Shown piece by piece: positions 1-6,775 of a DNA stretch of 35,989 bases. Each line of letters opens with the position of its first letter. Position 1 is the stretch's first letter. Below the pieces are notes generated by a model that had not been told where the DNA came from, ran no database searches, and saw only the letters and a list, made by a program, of their open reading frames with translations. The DNA lies in assembly GCA_902778265.1 (NCBI GenBank), contig CACYXI010000048.1:1-35989 (forward strand). Direction: 5' to 3'. The position numbers were made by a program, and so were the translations under genes. The stretch is from an uncultured Bacteroidales bacterium (GTDB lineage: Bacteria > Bacteroidota > Bacteroidia > Bacteroidales > Bacteroidaceae).

Positions 1-216
1 AAGAAGAAGAAGTATTGCCGTTTCAAGAAGAGCGGTATTAAGTATATCGACTACAAGGATCCTGAGTTCCTCAAGAAGTTCTTGAACGAGCAGGGTAAGA
101 TCCTCCCACGTCGTATCACAGGTACATCTCTGAAGTATCAGCGTCGTGTGGCACAGGCTGTTAAGCGTGCTCGCCAGATTGCGCTTCTTCCTTATGTAAC
201 TGATCTTATGAAGTAA
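1..216 (+). CDS. rpsR: 30S ribosomal protein S18 (5' end cut by window)
   Basis: The open frame runs from the first base to a TAA at 214-216 and gives the last 71 residues of S18. It begins in a Lys-rich stretch followed by [16 protein letters not shown] and later [20 protein letters not shown], the family's core 16S rRNA-binding signature. S18 is a small basic protein of the 30S platform that pairs with S6. The start codon lies left of the window. rplI follows 25 bases downstream on the same strand, matching the common rpsF-rpsR-rplI order, so rpsF is expected just upstream. Identification is near certain. Confidence 0.96.
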   Translation, partial: KKKKYCRFKKSGIKYIDYKDPEFLKKFLNEQGKILPRRITGTSLKYQRRVAQAVKRARQIALLPYVTDLMK

Positions 217-241
217 ATCTAAAAAAGGAGAAGATTACACA

Positions 242-757
242 ATGGAAATTATACTTAAAGAAGATATTATCGGTCTTGGATACAAGAACGATATCGTGAA
301 TGTAAAGAACGGCTACGGCCGTAACTATCTCATCCCAACTGGCAAGGCTGTTATCGCTTCTGCTTCTGCAAAGAAGATTCTCGCTGAGAACCTCAAGCAG
401 CAGGCTCACAAGCTCGCTGCAATTCTCGCTGCTGCTGAGAAGGAGGCTGAGGCTCTTAACGGTGTAGCTCTCACAATCGAGGCTAAGGTTAGCGCAACAG
501 GTGCTCTCTATGGTTCTGTAAACGCTGCTACCGTTGCTGAGGAGCTTGCTAAGAAGGGTATCGAGGTTGATCGCAAGAAGATCATTATGAAGGATATCAA
601 GGCTGTTGGTGAGTATGCTGCAACTGTAGTATTCCACAAGCAGGTTAAGGTTGAGATTCCTGTAACTGTACTCGCTGAGGGTCAGGATGAGGTTGCTGCT
701 CCAGCAGTTGAGGAGGCTCCTGTTGCTGAGGCTCCAGCAGCTGAGGTTGCTGAGTAA
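242..757 (+). CDS. rplI: 50S ribosomal protein L9
   Basis: 171 residues. The N-terminal domain MEIILKEDIIGLGYKNDIVN followed by VKNGYGRNYLIP (residues 21-32) is diagnostic for L9, which binds 23S rRNA and projects from the base of the L1 stalk. A long helix (about 41-75) connects to the C-terminal domain, which ends near residue 145. Residues 146-171 form an extra Ala/Glu/Pro/Val tail (repeats of APA-VEEAPVAE type) beyond the usual ~148-150 residue length. The start is supported by an AAGGAG sequence about 10 bases upstream, one of the few Shine-Dalgarno-like sites here. It follows rpsR by 25 bases and ends before a clear terminator, so it is the last gene of the ribosomal operon. Confidence 0.96.
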   Translation: MEIILKEDIIGLGYKNDIVNVKNGYGRNYLIPTGKAVIASASAKKILAENLKQQAHKLAAILAAAEKEAEALNGVALTIEAKVSATGALYGSVNAATVAEELAKKGIEVDRKKIIMKDIKAVGEYAATVVFHKQVKVEIPVTVLAEGQDEVAAPAVEEAPVAEAPAAEVAE

Positions 758-792
758 ATCTTAGTGTAAACACAAGAAAATTATATATAAGT

Positions 793-832
793 CCCGATTG
801 TCATTTTCATTAGTGGTAATCGGGATTTTTTT
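793..832 (+). terminator. Rho-independent terminator after rplI
   Basis: A 7-bp stem, CCCGATT at 793-799 and AATCGGG at 818-824, encloses an 18-base loop and is followed by a run of seven T (826-832). It lies 36 bases after the rplI stop and 53 bases before fabD, so it closes the ribosomal operon. Confidence 0.85.
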
Positions 833-884
833 ACTTTTTCCATTTTATAATTAAATCTACAATAATAACTAAACAATAAGTCAA

Positions 885-1781
885 ATGAAAGCATTCGTAT
901 TCCCTGGTCAGGGTGCCCAGTTCACAGGTATGGGTAAGGACCTTTATGATACAAATCCAAAGGCAAAGGAACTCTTCGACAAGGCTAACGAGATTCTCGG
1001 TTTCGAGATCACAAAGATTATGTTCGAGGGTACTGCCGAGGAGCTTAAGCAGACAAAGGTTACTCAGCCTGCCGTTTTCCTTCACTCTGTAATCAAGGCT
1101 ATCTGCATCGGCGATGAGTTTGATGCTGATATGGTTGGTGGTCACTCACTCGGTGAGTTCTCTGCTCTCGTTGCTGCTGGTGCACTCAGTTTCGAGGATG
1201 GTCTGAAGCTCGTTTCTAAGCGTGCTATGGCTATGCAGAAGGCTTGTGAGGCTGCTCCTTCAACAATGGCTGCTATCATCGGTCTTGAGGACGCAAAGAT
1301 TGAGGAAATCTGTGCAGGTATCTCTAAGGAGGGTAACATCGTTGTTCCTGCTAACTACAACAACCCTGGTCAGCTCGTTATCTCTGGTAACAATGAGGCT
1401 GTAGCAGAGGCTTGTGAGGCTTTGAAGGCTGCTGGTGCAAAGCGTGCCCTTCCTCTCCCAGTTGGTGGTGCTTTCCACTCTCCACTCATGCAGCCAGCTA
1501 AGGATGAGCTTCAGGCTGCTATCGAGGCTACTGAGTTCTCTAACCCATGCATCCCTGTATATCAGAATGTTGATGCCAAGGCTCATACTGATGCTGCTGA
1601 GATTAAGCAGAACCTTATCGCTCAGCTCACAGCTCCTGTTAAGTGGACCTACGAGGTTCAGGCTATGCTCGCTGCCGGTGCTACCGATTTCGTAGAGTGT
1701 GGTCCAGGCAAGGCTCTTCAGGGCATGATTGCAAAGATTGCAAAGGGCGTTGAAGGCGTTACCATTAATGGTATAGCATAA
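885..1781 (+). CDS. fabD: Malonyl-CoA:ACP transacylase FabD
   Basis: 298 residues, normal length. FabD transfers malonyl from CoA to acyl carrier protein, supplying the extender unit for type II fatty-acid synthesis in the cytoplasm. The N-terminus MKAFVFPGQGAQFTGMGKDL is typical. The nucleophile motif GHSLGE places Ser88, and the catalytic His is His198 in GGAFHSPLMQPA. VVPANYNNPGQLVISGN (153-169) and the C-terminal VECGPGKALQGM are also family hallmarks. It stands alone between the rplI terminator and a repeat-bearing spacer; no other fab genes are adjacent. Function is secure. Confidence 0.96.
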   Translation: MKAFVFPGQGAQFTGMGKDLYDTNPKAKELFDKANEILGFEITKIMFEGTAEELKQTKVTQPAVFLHSVIKAICIGDEFDADMVGGHSLGEFSALVAAGALSFEDGLKLVSKRAMAMQKACEAAPSTMAAIIGLEDAKIEEICAGISKEGNIVVPANYNNPGQLVISGNNEAVAEACEALKAAGAKRALPLPVGGAFHSPLMQPAKDELQAAIEATEFSNPCIPVYQNVDAKAHTDAAEIKQNLIAQLTAPVKWTYEVQAMLAAGATDFVECGPGKALQGMIAKIAKGVEGVTINGIA

Positions 1782-1793
1782 TAAAGAAAAGAA

Positions 1794-1820
1794 CAATTCC
1801 TTTGGAATTGAATAATTTTA
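1794..1820 (+). terminator. Short hairpin after fabD, possible terminator
   Basis: CAATTCC (1794-1800) and GGAATTG (1804-1810) form a perfect 7-bp stem with a TTT loop, followed by AATAATTTTA. The T-tract is weak, so termination is only plausible. Confidence 0.4.
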
Positions 1821-1821
1821 A

Positions 1822-1944
1822 GGAAAGTAAATTGGCAATAAATTATTATCAGTAAATTATGGTCGTGGCATTCGCCACGGAGAAATTTAAAATTAATTTA
1901 TTGAATATAATTTACTGGTTTAATTTACTGCTAATTTACTTTCC
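1822..1944. repeat. Nested inverted-repeat element between fabD and the amylase gene
   Basis: Three nested perfect inverted pairs are visible: GGAAAGTAAATT (1822-1833) with AATTTACTTTCC (1933-1944); CAGTAAATTA (1850-1859) with TAATTTACTG (1921-1930); and a central GC hairpin CGTGGC (1864-1869) with GCCACG (1874-1879) around ATTC. The whole 123-bp unit could fold into one long imperfect stem. It looks like a MITE-like or dispersed palindromic element; no transposase is nearby. Confidence 0.75.
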
Positions 1945-1980
1945 AAATATATTTATCACCGCAAGGTGTTTTCCAAAATT

Positions 1981-3687
1981 ATGACACACAAACCGATAAT
2001 CTACCAAGTTTTTACGCGATTGTACGGTAATCGAAACACTACACGCAAGGAGTGGGGTAGTGTTGAGGAAAACGGTACAGGCAAGTTCTCTGATTTTGAT
2101 GCAAAGACGCTGAAGGCAATAAAGCAGATGGGTGTTTCGCACATCTGGTACACTGGCGTTATACGTCATGCCTCACAGACTGATTTCTCTAAGTTCGGCA
2201 TACCTACACAGCATCCGTCTGTCGTTAAGGGTAAGGCTGGTTCTCCATACGCTATCTGCGATTATTACGATGTTGATCCTGACCTTGCTGATAACGTAAA
2301 TGATAGGATGAAGGAGTTCGAGGCTCTTGTTTCCCGTACTCATAAGGCAGGACTCAAGATGTTCATCGACTTCGTGCCTAACCACGTTGCGCGTCAGTAT
2401 CTCAGCATCGCAAAGCCAAAGGGTGTTGTTGATCTCGGTGCTGACGATGATCAGAATCAGGGCTTCAATCCGCAGAATAATTTCTACTATTGCCCAGGTC
2501 TTGAGCTTGATTTGACTTCCATTCTCGAATCGGCTCCCTCCCTACGGGGGAGGGCGGGGGGAGAGGCCGCCTACTCTGAGTTCCCTGCAAAGGCAACTGG
2601 CAACGACCATTTCGACAACCGTCCGGGAATGAATGACTGGTACGAGACCGTGAAACTGAACTACGGTATTGACTACTGGACTCACTACGGGCATTTTGAT
2701 CCTATCCCTGATACTTGGAAGAAGATGACGGAGATTCTTCTCTTCTGGGCGTCTAAGGGCGTTGATGGTTTCCGCTGTGATATGGCAGAGATGGTTCCTG
2801 CCGCTTTCTGGGCTTATGCTACCCGTGAGCTAAAGGCAAAGCATCCTGACATTCTCTTCATGGGTGAGGTGTATAATCCTGCCGAATATCGCAACTATAT
2901 CCATTCAGGCTTTGACTGGATGTATGACAAGGTGGGTATGTATGACACTATGCGAGCCGTTACCTGTGGATTTGCCTCTGCAACAGCCATTACAGGTGCA
3001 TGGCAAGCGGTTGATGACATCAAGGAGCACATGGTTTATTTCCTTGAGAACCATGACGAGCAGCGTGTGGCATCCGATTTCTTTGCTGGCGATGGTAAGA
3101 AGGGAATACCTGCTATGGTGGCTTCCGTGCTTATGAAATCATCTCCTTTCATGCTCTATGCAGCCGAGGAATATGGTGAGAAGGGAATGGATAAGGAAGG
3201 CTTTTCGGGCAAGGACGGCCGTACCACCATCTTCGACTACTGGAGCATCGACACGCTTTGCAGAGCCGCTTCCGATGAACTTACCGACGATGAGAAATAC
3301 ATCTATCAGATGCACGAGAAGACCATGCAGATTGCCCGAAAGGAGAAGGCTGTTGACGGCGATTTCTATGATCTGATGTACGTAAATCCGTGGTCGGAGC
3401 ACTTTGACAACAACAAACAGTATGCTTTCCTGCGCAAGAAAGAGGATGAACTGCTCTTCGTCGTGGTCAATTTCGATGATAGGGATGTGGATGTGCAGGT
3501 GAGAATGGCTCCACACGCTATGGAATTCTTGCAGATTACGGAAGGGAAATACAAGTCAAAGGATCTTCTTTCCGCTGAAAAACAGACCATAGAACTCGCT
3601 TCTGACGCTCTCGTGCCTATGACAATCAAGGCAAGAAACGCAAGAGTATGGAAAATCGCCCTCCCTTCCTGTCCCTTGTTTTCCTAA
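1981..3687 (+). CDS. GH13-family alpha-amylase-like glycoside hydrolase
   Basis: 568 residues from ATG at 1981; a GTG at 1966 would add five residues, but family proteins begin with the K-PIIYQVFTRL motif seen here, so 1981 is preferred. The (beta/alpha)8 motifs of GH13 are complete: region I DFVPNH (130-135), region II GFRCDMAE with nucleophile Asp267, region III FMGEVYNP with acid/base Glu296, and region IV FLENHDE with Asp359. It should cleave or transfer alpha-glucosidic bonds. No signal peptide is present, suggesting a cytoplasmic role in glycogen or maltodextrin use. Two oddities: a 14-residue in-frame repeat insertion (about 184-197), and a tail (LPSCPLFS) encoded by sequence repeated 320 bp downstream, so the natural C-terminus may have been around VWKI. 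Confidence 0.88.
   Translation: MTHKPIIYQVFTRLYGNRNTTRKEWGSVEENGTGKFSDFDAKTLKAIKQMGVSHIWYTGVIRHASQTDFSKFGIPTQHPSVVKGKAGSPYAICDYYDVDPDLADNVNDRMKEFEALVSRTHKAGLKMFIDFVPNHVARQYLSIAKPKGVVDLGADDDQNQGFNPQNNFYYCPGLELDLTSILESAPSLRGRAGGEAAYSEFPAKATGNDHFDNRPGMNDWYETVKLNYGIDYWTHYGHFDPIPDTWKKMTEILLFWASKGVDGFRCDMAEMVPAAFWAYATRELKAKHPDILFMGEVYNPAEYRNYIHSGFDWMYDKVGMYDTMRAVTCGFASATAITGAWQAVDDIKEHMVYFLENHDEQRVASDFFAGDGKKGIPAMVASVLMKSSPFMLYAAEEYGEKGMDKEGFSGKDGRTTIFDYWSIDTLCRAASDELTDDEKYIYQMHEKTMQIARKEKAVDGDFYDLMYVNPWSEHFDNNKQYAFLRKKEDELLFVVVNFDDRDVDVQVRMAPHAMEFLQITEGKYKSKDLLSAEKQTIELASDALVPMTIKARNARVWKIALPSCPLFS
2532..2566. repeat. GC-rich palindromic repeat inserted in frame in the amylase gene
   Basis: A 35-bp block of C-rich then G-rich sequence (CTCCCTCCC, TAC, GGGGGAGGG, CGGGGGGAG) differs sharply from the surrounding codon use and encodes SAPSLRGRAGGEA inside the catalytic domain, between the DLTSILE and YSEFPA segments. 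C-rich and G-rich halves can pair as an imperfect hairpin, and the G tracts could form a quadruplex. The reading frame is preserved. Confidence 0.7.
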
Positions 3688-4030
3688 CAGATGTATGTTA
3701 GATAGCTGTAAGTCCGTGTCAACCATGCGTGTGCAAAGTTACTAATTTATTTTGGGGAACTGCAAAGAAAACACGGAAAAAACACGACAGGTAGCATAAA
3801 TGTTTAGTTGTGATGTCTAAGACGTTGATAATCAGAGGTATATTTTCGGAAGACAGTCCGTTTGAATGCTACCTAACATTTAACTGTTATATAAAACACA
3901 CACAGGGGGAGTCTGTATTTTTACCCAAATAATATATAATATAATAATTATTATATTATATATTATTTGACCATAGGACACCCATACCCCCTGTCCCTTG
4001 TTTATCCAACGGTTATATGTTAGTGGTTAT
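3669..4030. repeat. Direct repeat and nested inverted repeats in the amylase-tlpA spacer
   Basis: The 657-bp spacer 3688-4345 has no credible gene. An imperfect direct repeat of about 40 bp (3669-3708 and 3991-4030) starts with the shared CTGTCCCTTGTTT; its first copy contains the amylase stop. ACAGGGGG (3902-3909) pairs with CCCCCTGT (3987-3994), and CTAACAT...TAACTGTT near 3875 is an imperfect inverse of AACGGTTATATGTTAG near 4009. These arms enclose the 44-bp palindrome listed separately. Confidence 0.6.
3926..3969. repeat. Perfect 44-bp AT-rich palindrome
   Basis: Bases 3926-3947 are the exact reverse complement of 3948-3969; the arm starts CAAATAATATATAATATAAT and there is no loop. It could extrude as a cruciform in DNA or form a 22-bp hairpin in RNA. 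The last bases before tlpA transcription begin about 190 bp downstream. Confidence 0.9.
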
Positions 4031-4154
4031 CTTCTGTAAATGCTTTCCGAAAATAAGTTTCTGATTGTTAAAGTGTTAAGCCGTGAATGAATGTTTTTTT
4101 TGAGGAAATAACGTAATTTTTGCATTTTTCTTACATTTTCCCCAAAAATATTAT

Positions 4155-4162
4155 TACCTTTG
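4155..4162 (+). promoter_or_regulatory. Bacteroidetes-type promoter -7 element for the tlpA cluster
   Basis: TACCTTTG followed by CAC matches the TAnnTTTG -7 consensus used by the primary sigma factor of Bacteroidetes. No good TTTG -33 element is seen at the usual distance. Transcription would start near 4170 and cross the four 11-bp repeats before the first tlpA start at 4346. Confidence 0.6.
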
Positions 4163-4194
4163 CACCATGAAAACGAAAGCCCATGAGCGTCATA

Positions 4195-4238
4195 GTTGTA
4201 AGTCCGTTGTAAAACCGTTGTAAAGCCGTTGTAAGTCC
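4195..4238. repeat. Four tandem 11-bp repeats in the tlpA leader
   Basis: Four back-to-back units of consensus GTTGTAARNCC lie at 4195-4205, 4206-4216, 4217-4227 and 4228-4238, followed by a broken fifth (GTTCGCAG). They fall in the presumed 5' leader, between the promoter and the first tlpA gene. The 11-bp period is close to one helical turn. Confidence 0.85.
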
Positions 4239-4345
4239 GTTCGCAGAAACGACCATAAAGCGGAGTTTCAAGATACGATTACTAACCTCAATGGCGATTA
4301 AAAACAAGAACAATAACTAAAACAAAAACTAAAAACAAAACGACG

Positions 4346-5539
4346 ATGAAACAATCCTTTATCACATTTATGCTTCTACTCACCGCAATCTGCAGTTGGG
4401 CACAGGAATCAAAGACCGAGAAAAAAGATTCCATACCTCCAATCATTGTTGAAGGTACATTGGAGCGTGTACCTCCAGAGGCTGTCATTATGGTAGGGGG
4501 GCGCCAGTGGGGAACTGATGGCTATGGTCCACATCAAGGGGATACTTTAAGAAATGGTAAATTCAGAATTGTTTACACACCAGAAAGCCCAACAGATGAA
4601 TATTTGTTGACAGCAAAGTATGGTCCGTCCTTTAGTCGTCACGCGTTGCTTTTCTATGTTTCTCCAGGCACAAAGGCTACTATAACAGGTGTTGGGATTC
4701 ATGAAATGAATTGGTATGCAAAGAGTGACAATCCCAAGCAAATTGAGGCAAATGAATATCGCGCCTACTTGGATGAGAAACTCCCTGGATACTGGGATCT
4801 GCAAAGAAGAAACGACTGGGTTAATGAAGAGGATGATGACTATTATTCTGTTAAAAAGAAGGTAAGAGAAGCAGATTCTCTATATGTTGAGTACATGATT
4901 GAATTCATGAAAGACAGGAAATACAGTTCTGTCTTTGCACGTAACCTCTGTACTCTTTCCCTCATGATTTTAGAGGGTAAAAATAAAAACATGGGAATAA
5001 GGGGAAGGGCTGCAAAGTTATTGGCTATTGTTCCTAAGGATGCGCCTTATGATGAATACATCAATAGGGCAAGAAAATACTTGTTGCCTAAATACGAGCC
5101 AATAAAGATTGGTGAGAAGTTGCATGATTTTGTGCTCTATGACCATCAGGACAAAGAACATCACTTGACGGAATTCAACGGTAATGGCAAGTACCTTCTG
5201 CTTGAATTCAACTCAAGAACATGTGTGCCATGTATGAAGCATCGCCCTAATGAAGTGCTTAACAATCTCTACAAGAACCATTCTGACAAGGTGGATATGC
5301 TAATGGTGAATTGTGATGCTCAGTATTTCTGGGATATAGAGTGTAAAGACCCGAATAAATATGGTAGAGATCCTTGGCATGAATGGAATGACAAGAAAAA
5401 TGCAGAGGATATTATGCAGAGATACGGAACAGAAACAGGTCCGAGCTATTTCTTCGTCTCTCCAGATGGCACGATTCTCGGCAGAATAAGCGACCAAGGG
5501 GATCTGAAGGCAGCTATAGCGAAGTATTTCAAGATTTGA
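4346..5539 (+). CDS. Secreted TlpA-like thioredoxin with DUF4369-like N-domain, copy 1
   Basis: 397 residues. A signal peptide (1-19, ending SWAQ) exports it to the periplasm. Residues about 32-118 resemble DUF4369 (IVEG, then GDTLRNGKFRI and YLLTAK), about 125-245 is a helical linker, and 255-397 is a thioredoxin/AhpC-TSA fold. The redox motif is C293-V-P-C296 in FNSRTCVPCMKHRP; the Trp usual before the first Cys of TlpA proteins is Thr. Pro366 (ETGPSYFF) fits the cis-Pro position. Such proteins normally reduce or exchange disulfides in envelope proteins; the substrate here is unknown. It is the first of three tandem paralogs, 26 bases from the next, and is the most diverged in its signal peptide and N-domain. 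Confidence 0.85.
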   Translation: MKQSFITFMLLLTAICSWAQESKTEKKDSIPPIIVEGTLERVPPEAVIMVGGRQWGTDGYGPHQGDTLRNGKFRIVYTPESPTDEYLLTAKYGPSFSRHALLFYVSPGTKATITGVGIHEMNWYAKSDNPKQIEANEYRAYLDEKLPGYWDLQRRNDWVNEEDDDYYSVKKKVREADSLYVEYMIEFMKDRKYSSVFARNLCTLSLMILEGKNKNMGIRGRAAKLLAIVPKDAPYDEYINRARKYLLPKYEPIKIGEKLHDFVLYDHQDKEHHLTEFNGNGKYLLLEFNSRTCVPCMKHRPNEVLNNLYKNHSDKVDMLMVNCDAQYFWDIECKDPNKYGRDPWHEWNDKKNAEDIMQRYGTETGPSYFFVSPDGTILGRISDQGDLKAAIAKYFKI

Positions 5540-5565
5540 GAATAATAATCGCTAAAACCTAAAGA

Positions 5566-6750
5566 ATGATGAAAAAGATTATAACCTCATTACTTATTAT
5601 GCTTACCGCGGTTAGCAGTTGGGCACAGGAATCAAAGGCTTCTGACGAAAAGCCTATTGCCCCAGTCATTGTTGAAGGCAACGTTGAGCGTGTGCCTGAT
5701 GGGACAGTATTATGGCTAAGTGTTCGTGACTATAAATATACATCTTGGAGCGGTGTGGCAAAAGACACCATTGAGGGTGGCAAATTCCGATTTGAGTATG
5801 TTCCGAAAAAAGCAGAAGACGAATATTATTTAAATACCATAGGAATGAGACGTGGTATTCGTCTATATGCGACTTCTGGTACAACGACTACCGTTTCCGG
5901 TGTAGGGGTGGATTACGAAAACTGGTATATAAAGAATGACAATCCTTTGCAGAAGGAGGCTAATGAATATCGTGCCTATCTTGACGAAAAGATTCCCGGA
6001 TATTTTGATCTTAGAAGGAGATACGAATGGATTAATAATGATGATGACGAGTATTACTCAGTAAAGAGAAAGTGGAAAAAAGCAGATTCTCTATATGTGG
6101 AGCGTATGACGGAATATATGCAAGACAAAAAGTTCAGTCCTGTCTTTTCATATTATCTCTGGAGTGTTTCTGTAAGAATATTAATAAGTCGGAACAAGGG
6201 GCAAAGGGCAAAAGCTGCAAAACTTCTGGCTATAGCTCCAAAGGTTGAGAAGCGAGAAGAAGAAGAATATGTATATATTGCAAGGCTTAATTTACTGCCC
6301 AAATATGAGCCTCTAAAGATTGGAGAAAAACTTCATGACTTCGTATTGTATGACCATGATGGCAAAGAGCATCATCTAACAGAGTTTAACGGAAATGATA
6401 AGTACCTGTTGCTTGAATTCAACTCAAGAACTTGTGTTGGATGTATGGAGCATCGCCCAAAAGAAGTACTTGACAATCTCTATAAGAACCATTCGGATAA
6501 AGTTGATATGCTCTTAGTGAACATCGACGATCCGTATTTCTGGAATATAGAATGTAAGGATCCGAATAAGTATGGCAGAGATCCTTGGCATGAATGGAAT
6601 GACAGAAAAGGCTGTGAAGATATTATGCAGAGATACGGTGTAGAGACTGGTGTATATTATTTCTTCGTCTCTCCAGACGGCACAATCCTCGGCAGAATTA
6701 GTGATCGGGGGGATTTGAAGGCTGCTATAGCGAAGTATTTCAAGATTTGA
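5566..6750 (+). CDS. Secreted TlpA-like thioredoxin with DUF4369-like N-domain, copy 2
   Basis: 394 residues, same layout as copy 1: signal peptide ending SWAQ near residue 21, DUF4369-like domain about 33-118, helical linker, thioredoxin domain from about 252. The redox motif is C290-V-G-C293 (RTCVGCMEHRP). The expected cis-proline is replaced by Val363 (ETGVYYFF), which is unusual for a working thioredoxin fold. An extra Cys350 takes the place of Asn/Ala seen in the others. The start is ATGATG; either Met is possible. The 25-base gap before copy 3 is nearly identical to the gap before this gene, so each duplicated unit includes its leader. Presumably cotranscribed from the promoter at 4155. 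Confidence 0.84.
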   Translation: MMKKIITSLLIMLTAVSSWAQESKASDEKPIAPVIVEGNVERVPDGTVLWLSVRDYKYTSWSGVAKDTIEGGKFRFEYVPKKAEDEYYLNTIGMRRGIRLYATSGTTTTVSGVGVDYENWYIKNDNPLQKEANEYRAYLDEKIPGYFDLRRRYEWINNDDDEYYSVKRKWKKADSLYVERMTEYMQDKKFSPVFSYYLWSVSVRILISRNKGQRAKAAKLLAIAPKVEKREEEEYVYIARLNLLPKYEPLKIGEKLHDFVLYDHDGKEHHLTEFNGNDKYLLLEFNSRTCVGCMEHRPKEVLDNLYKNHSDKVDMLLVNIDDPYFWNIECKDPNKYGRDPWHEWNDRKGCEDIMQRYGVETGVYYFFVSPDGTILGRISDRGDLKAAIAKYFKI

Positions 6751-6775
6751 GAATAATAATCGCTAAACCTAAAGA

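Noticed and set aside
206-637. 143-residue minus-strand open frame over rplI
   Set aside because: Antisense to a certain ribosomal gene, Ser/Leu-rich shadow of biased codons; the same holds for the many other antisense frames over fabD, ileS, rimO, ino1, yebC and pheT.
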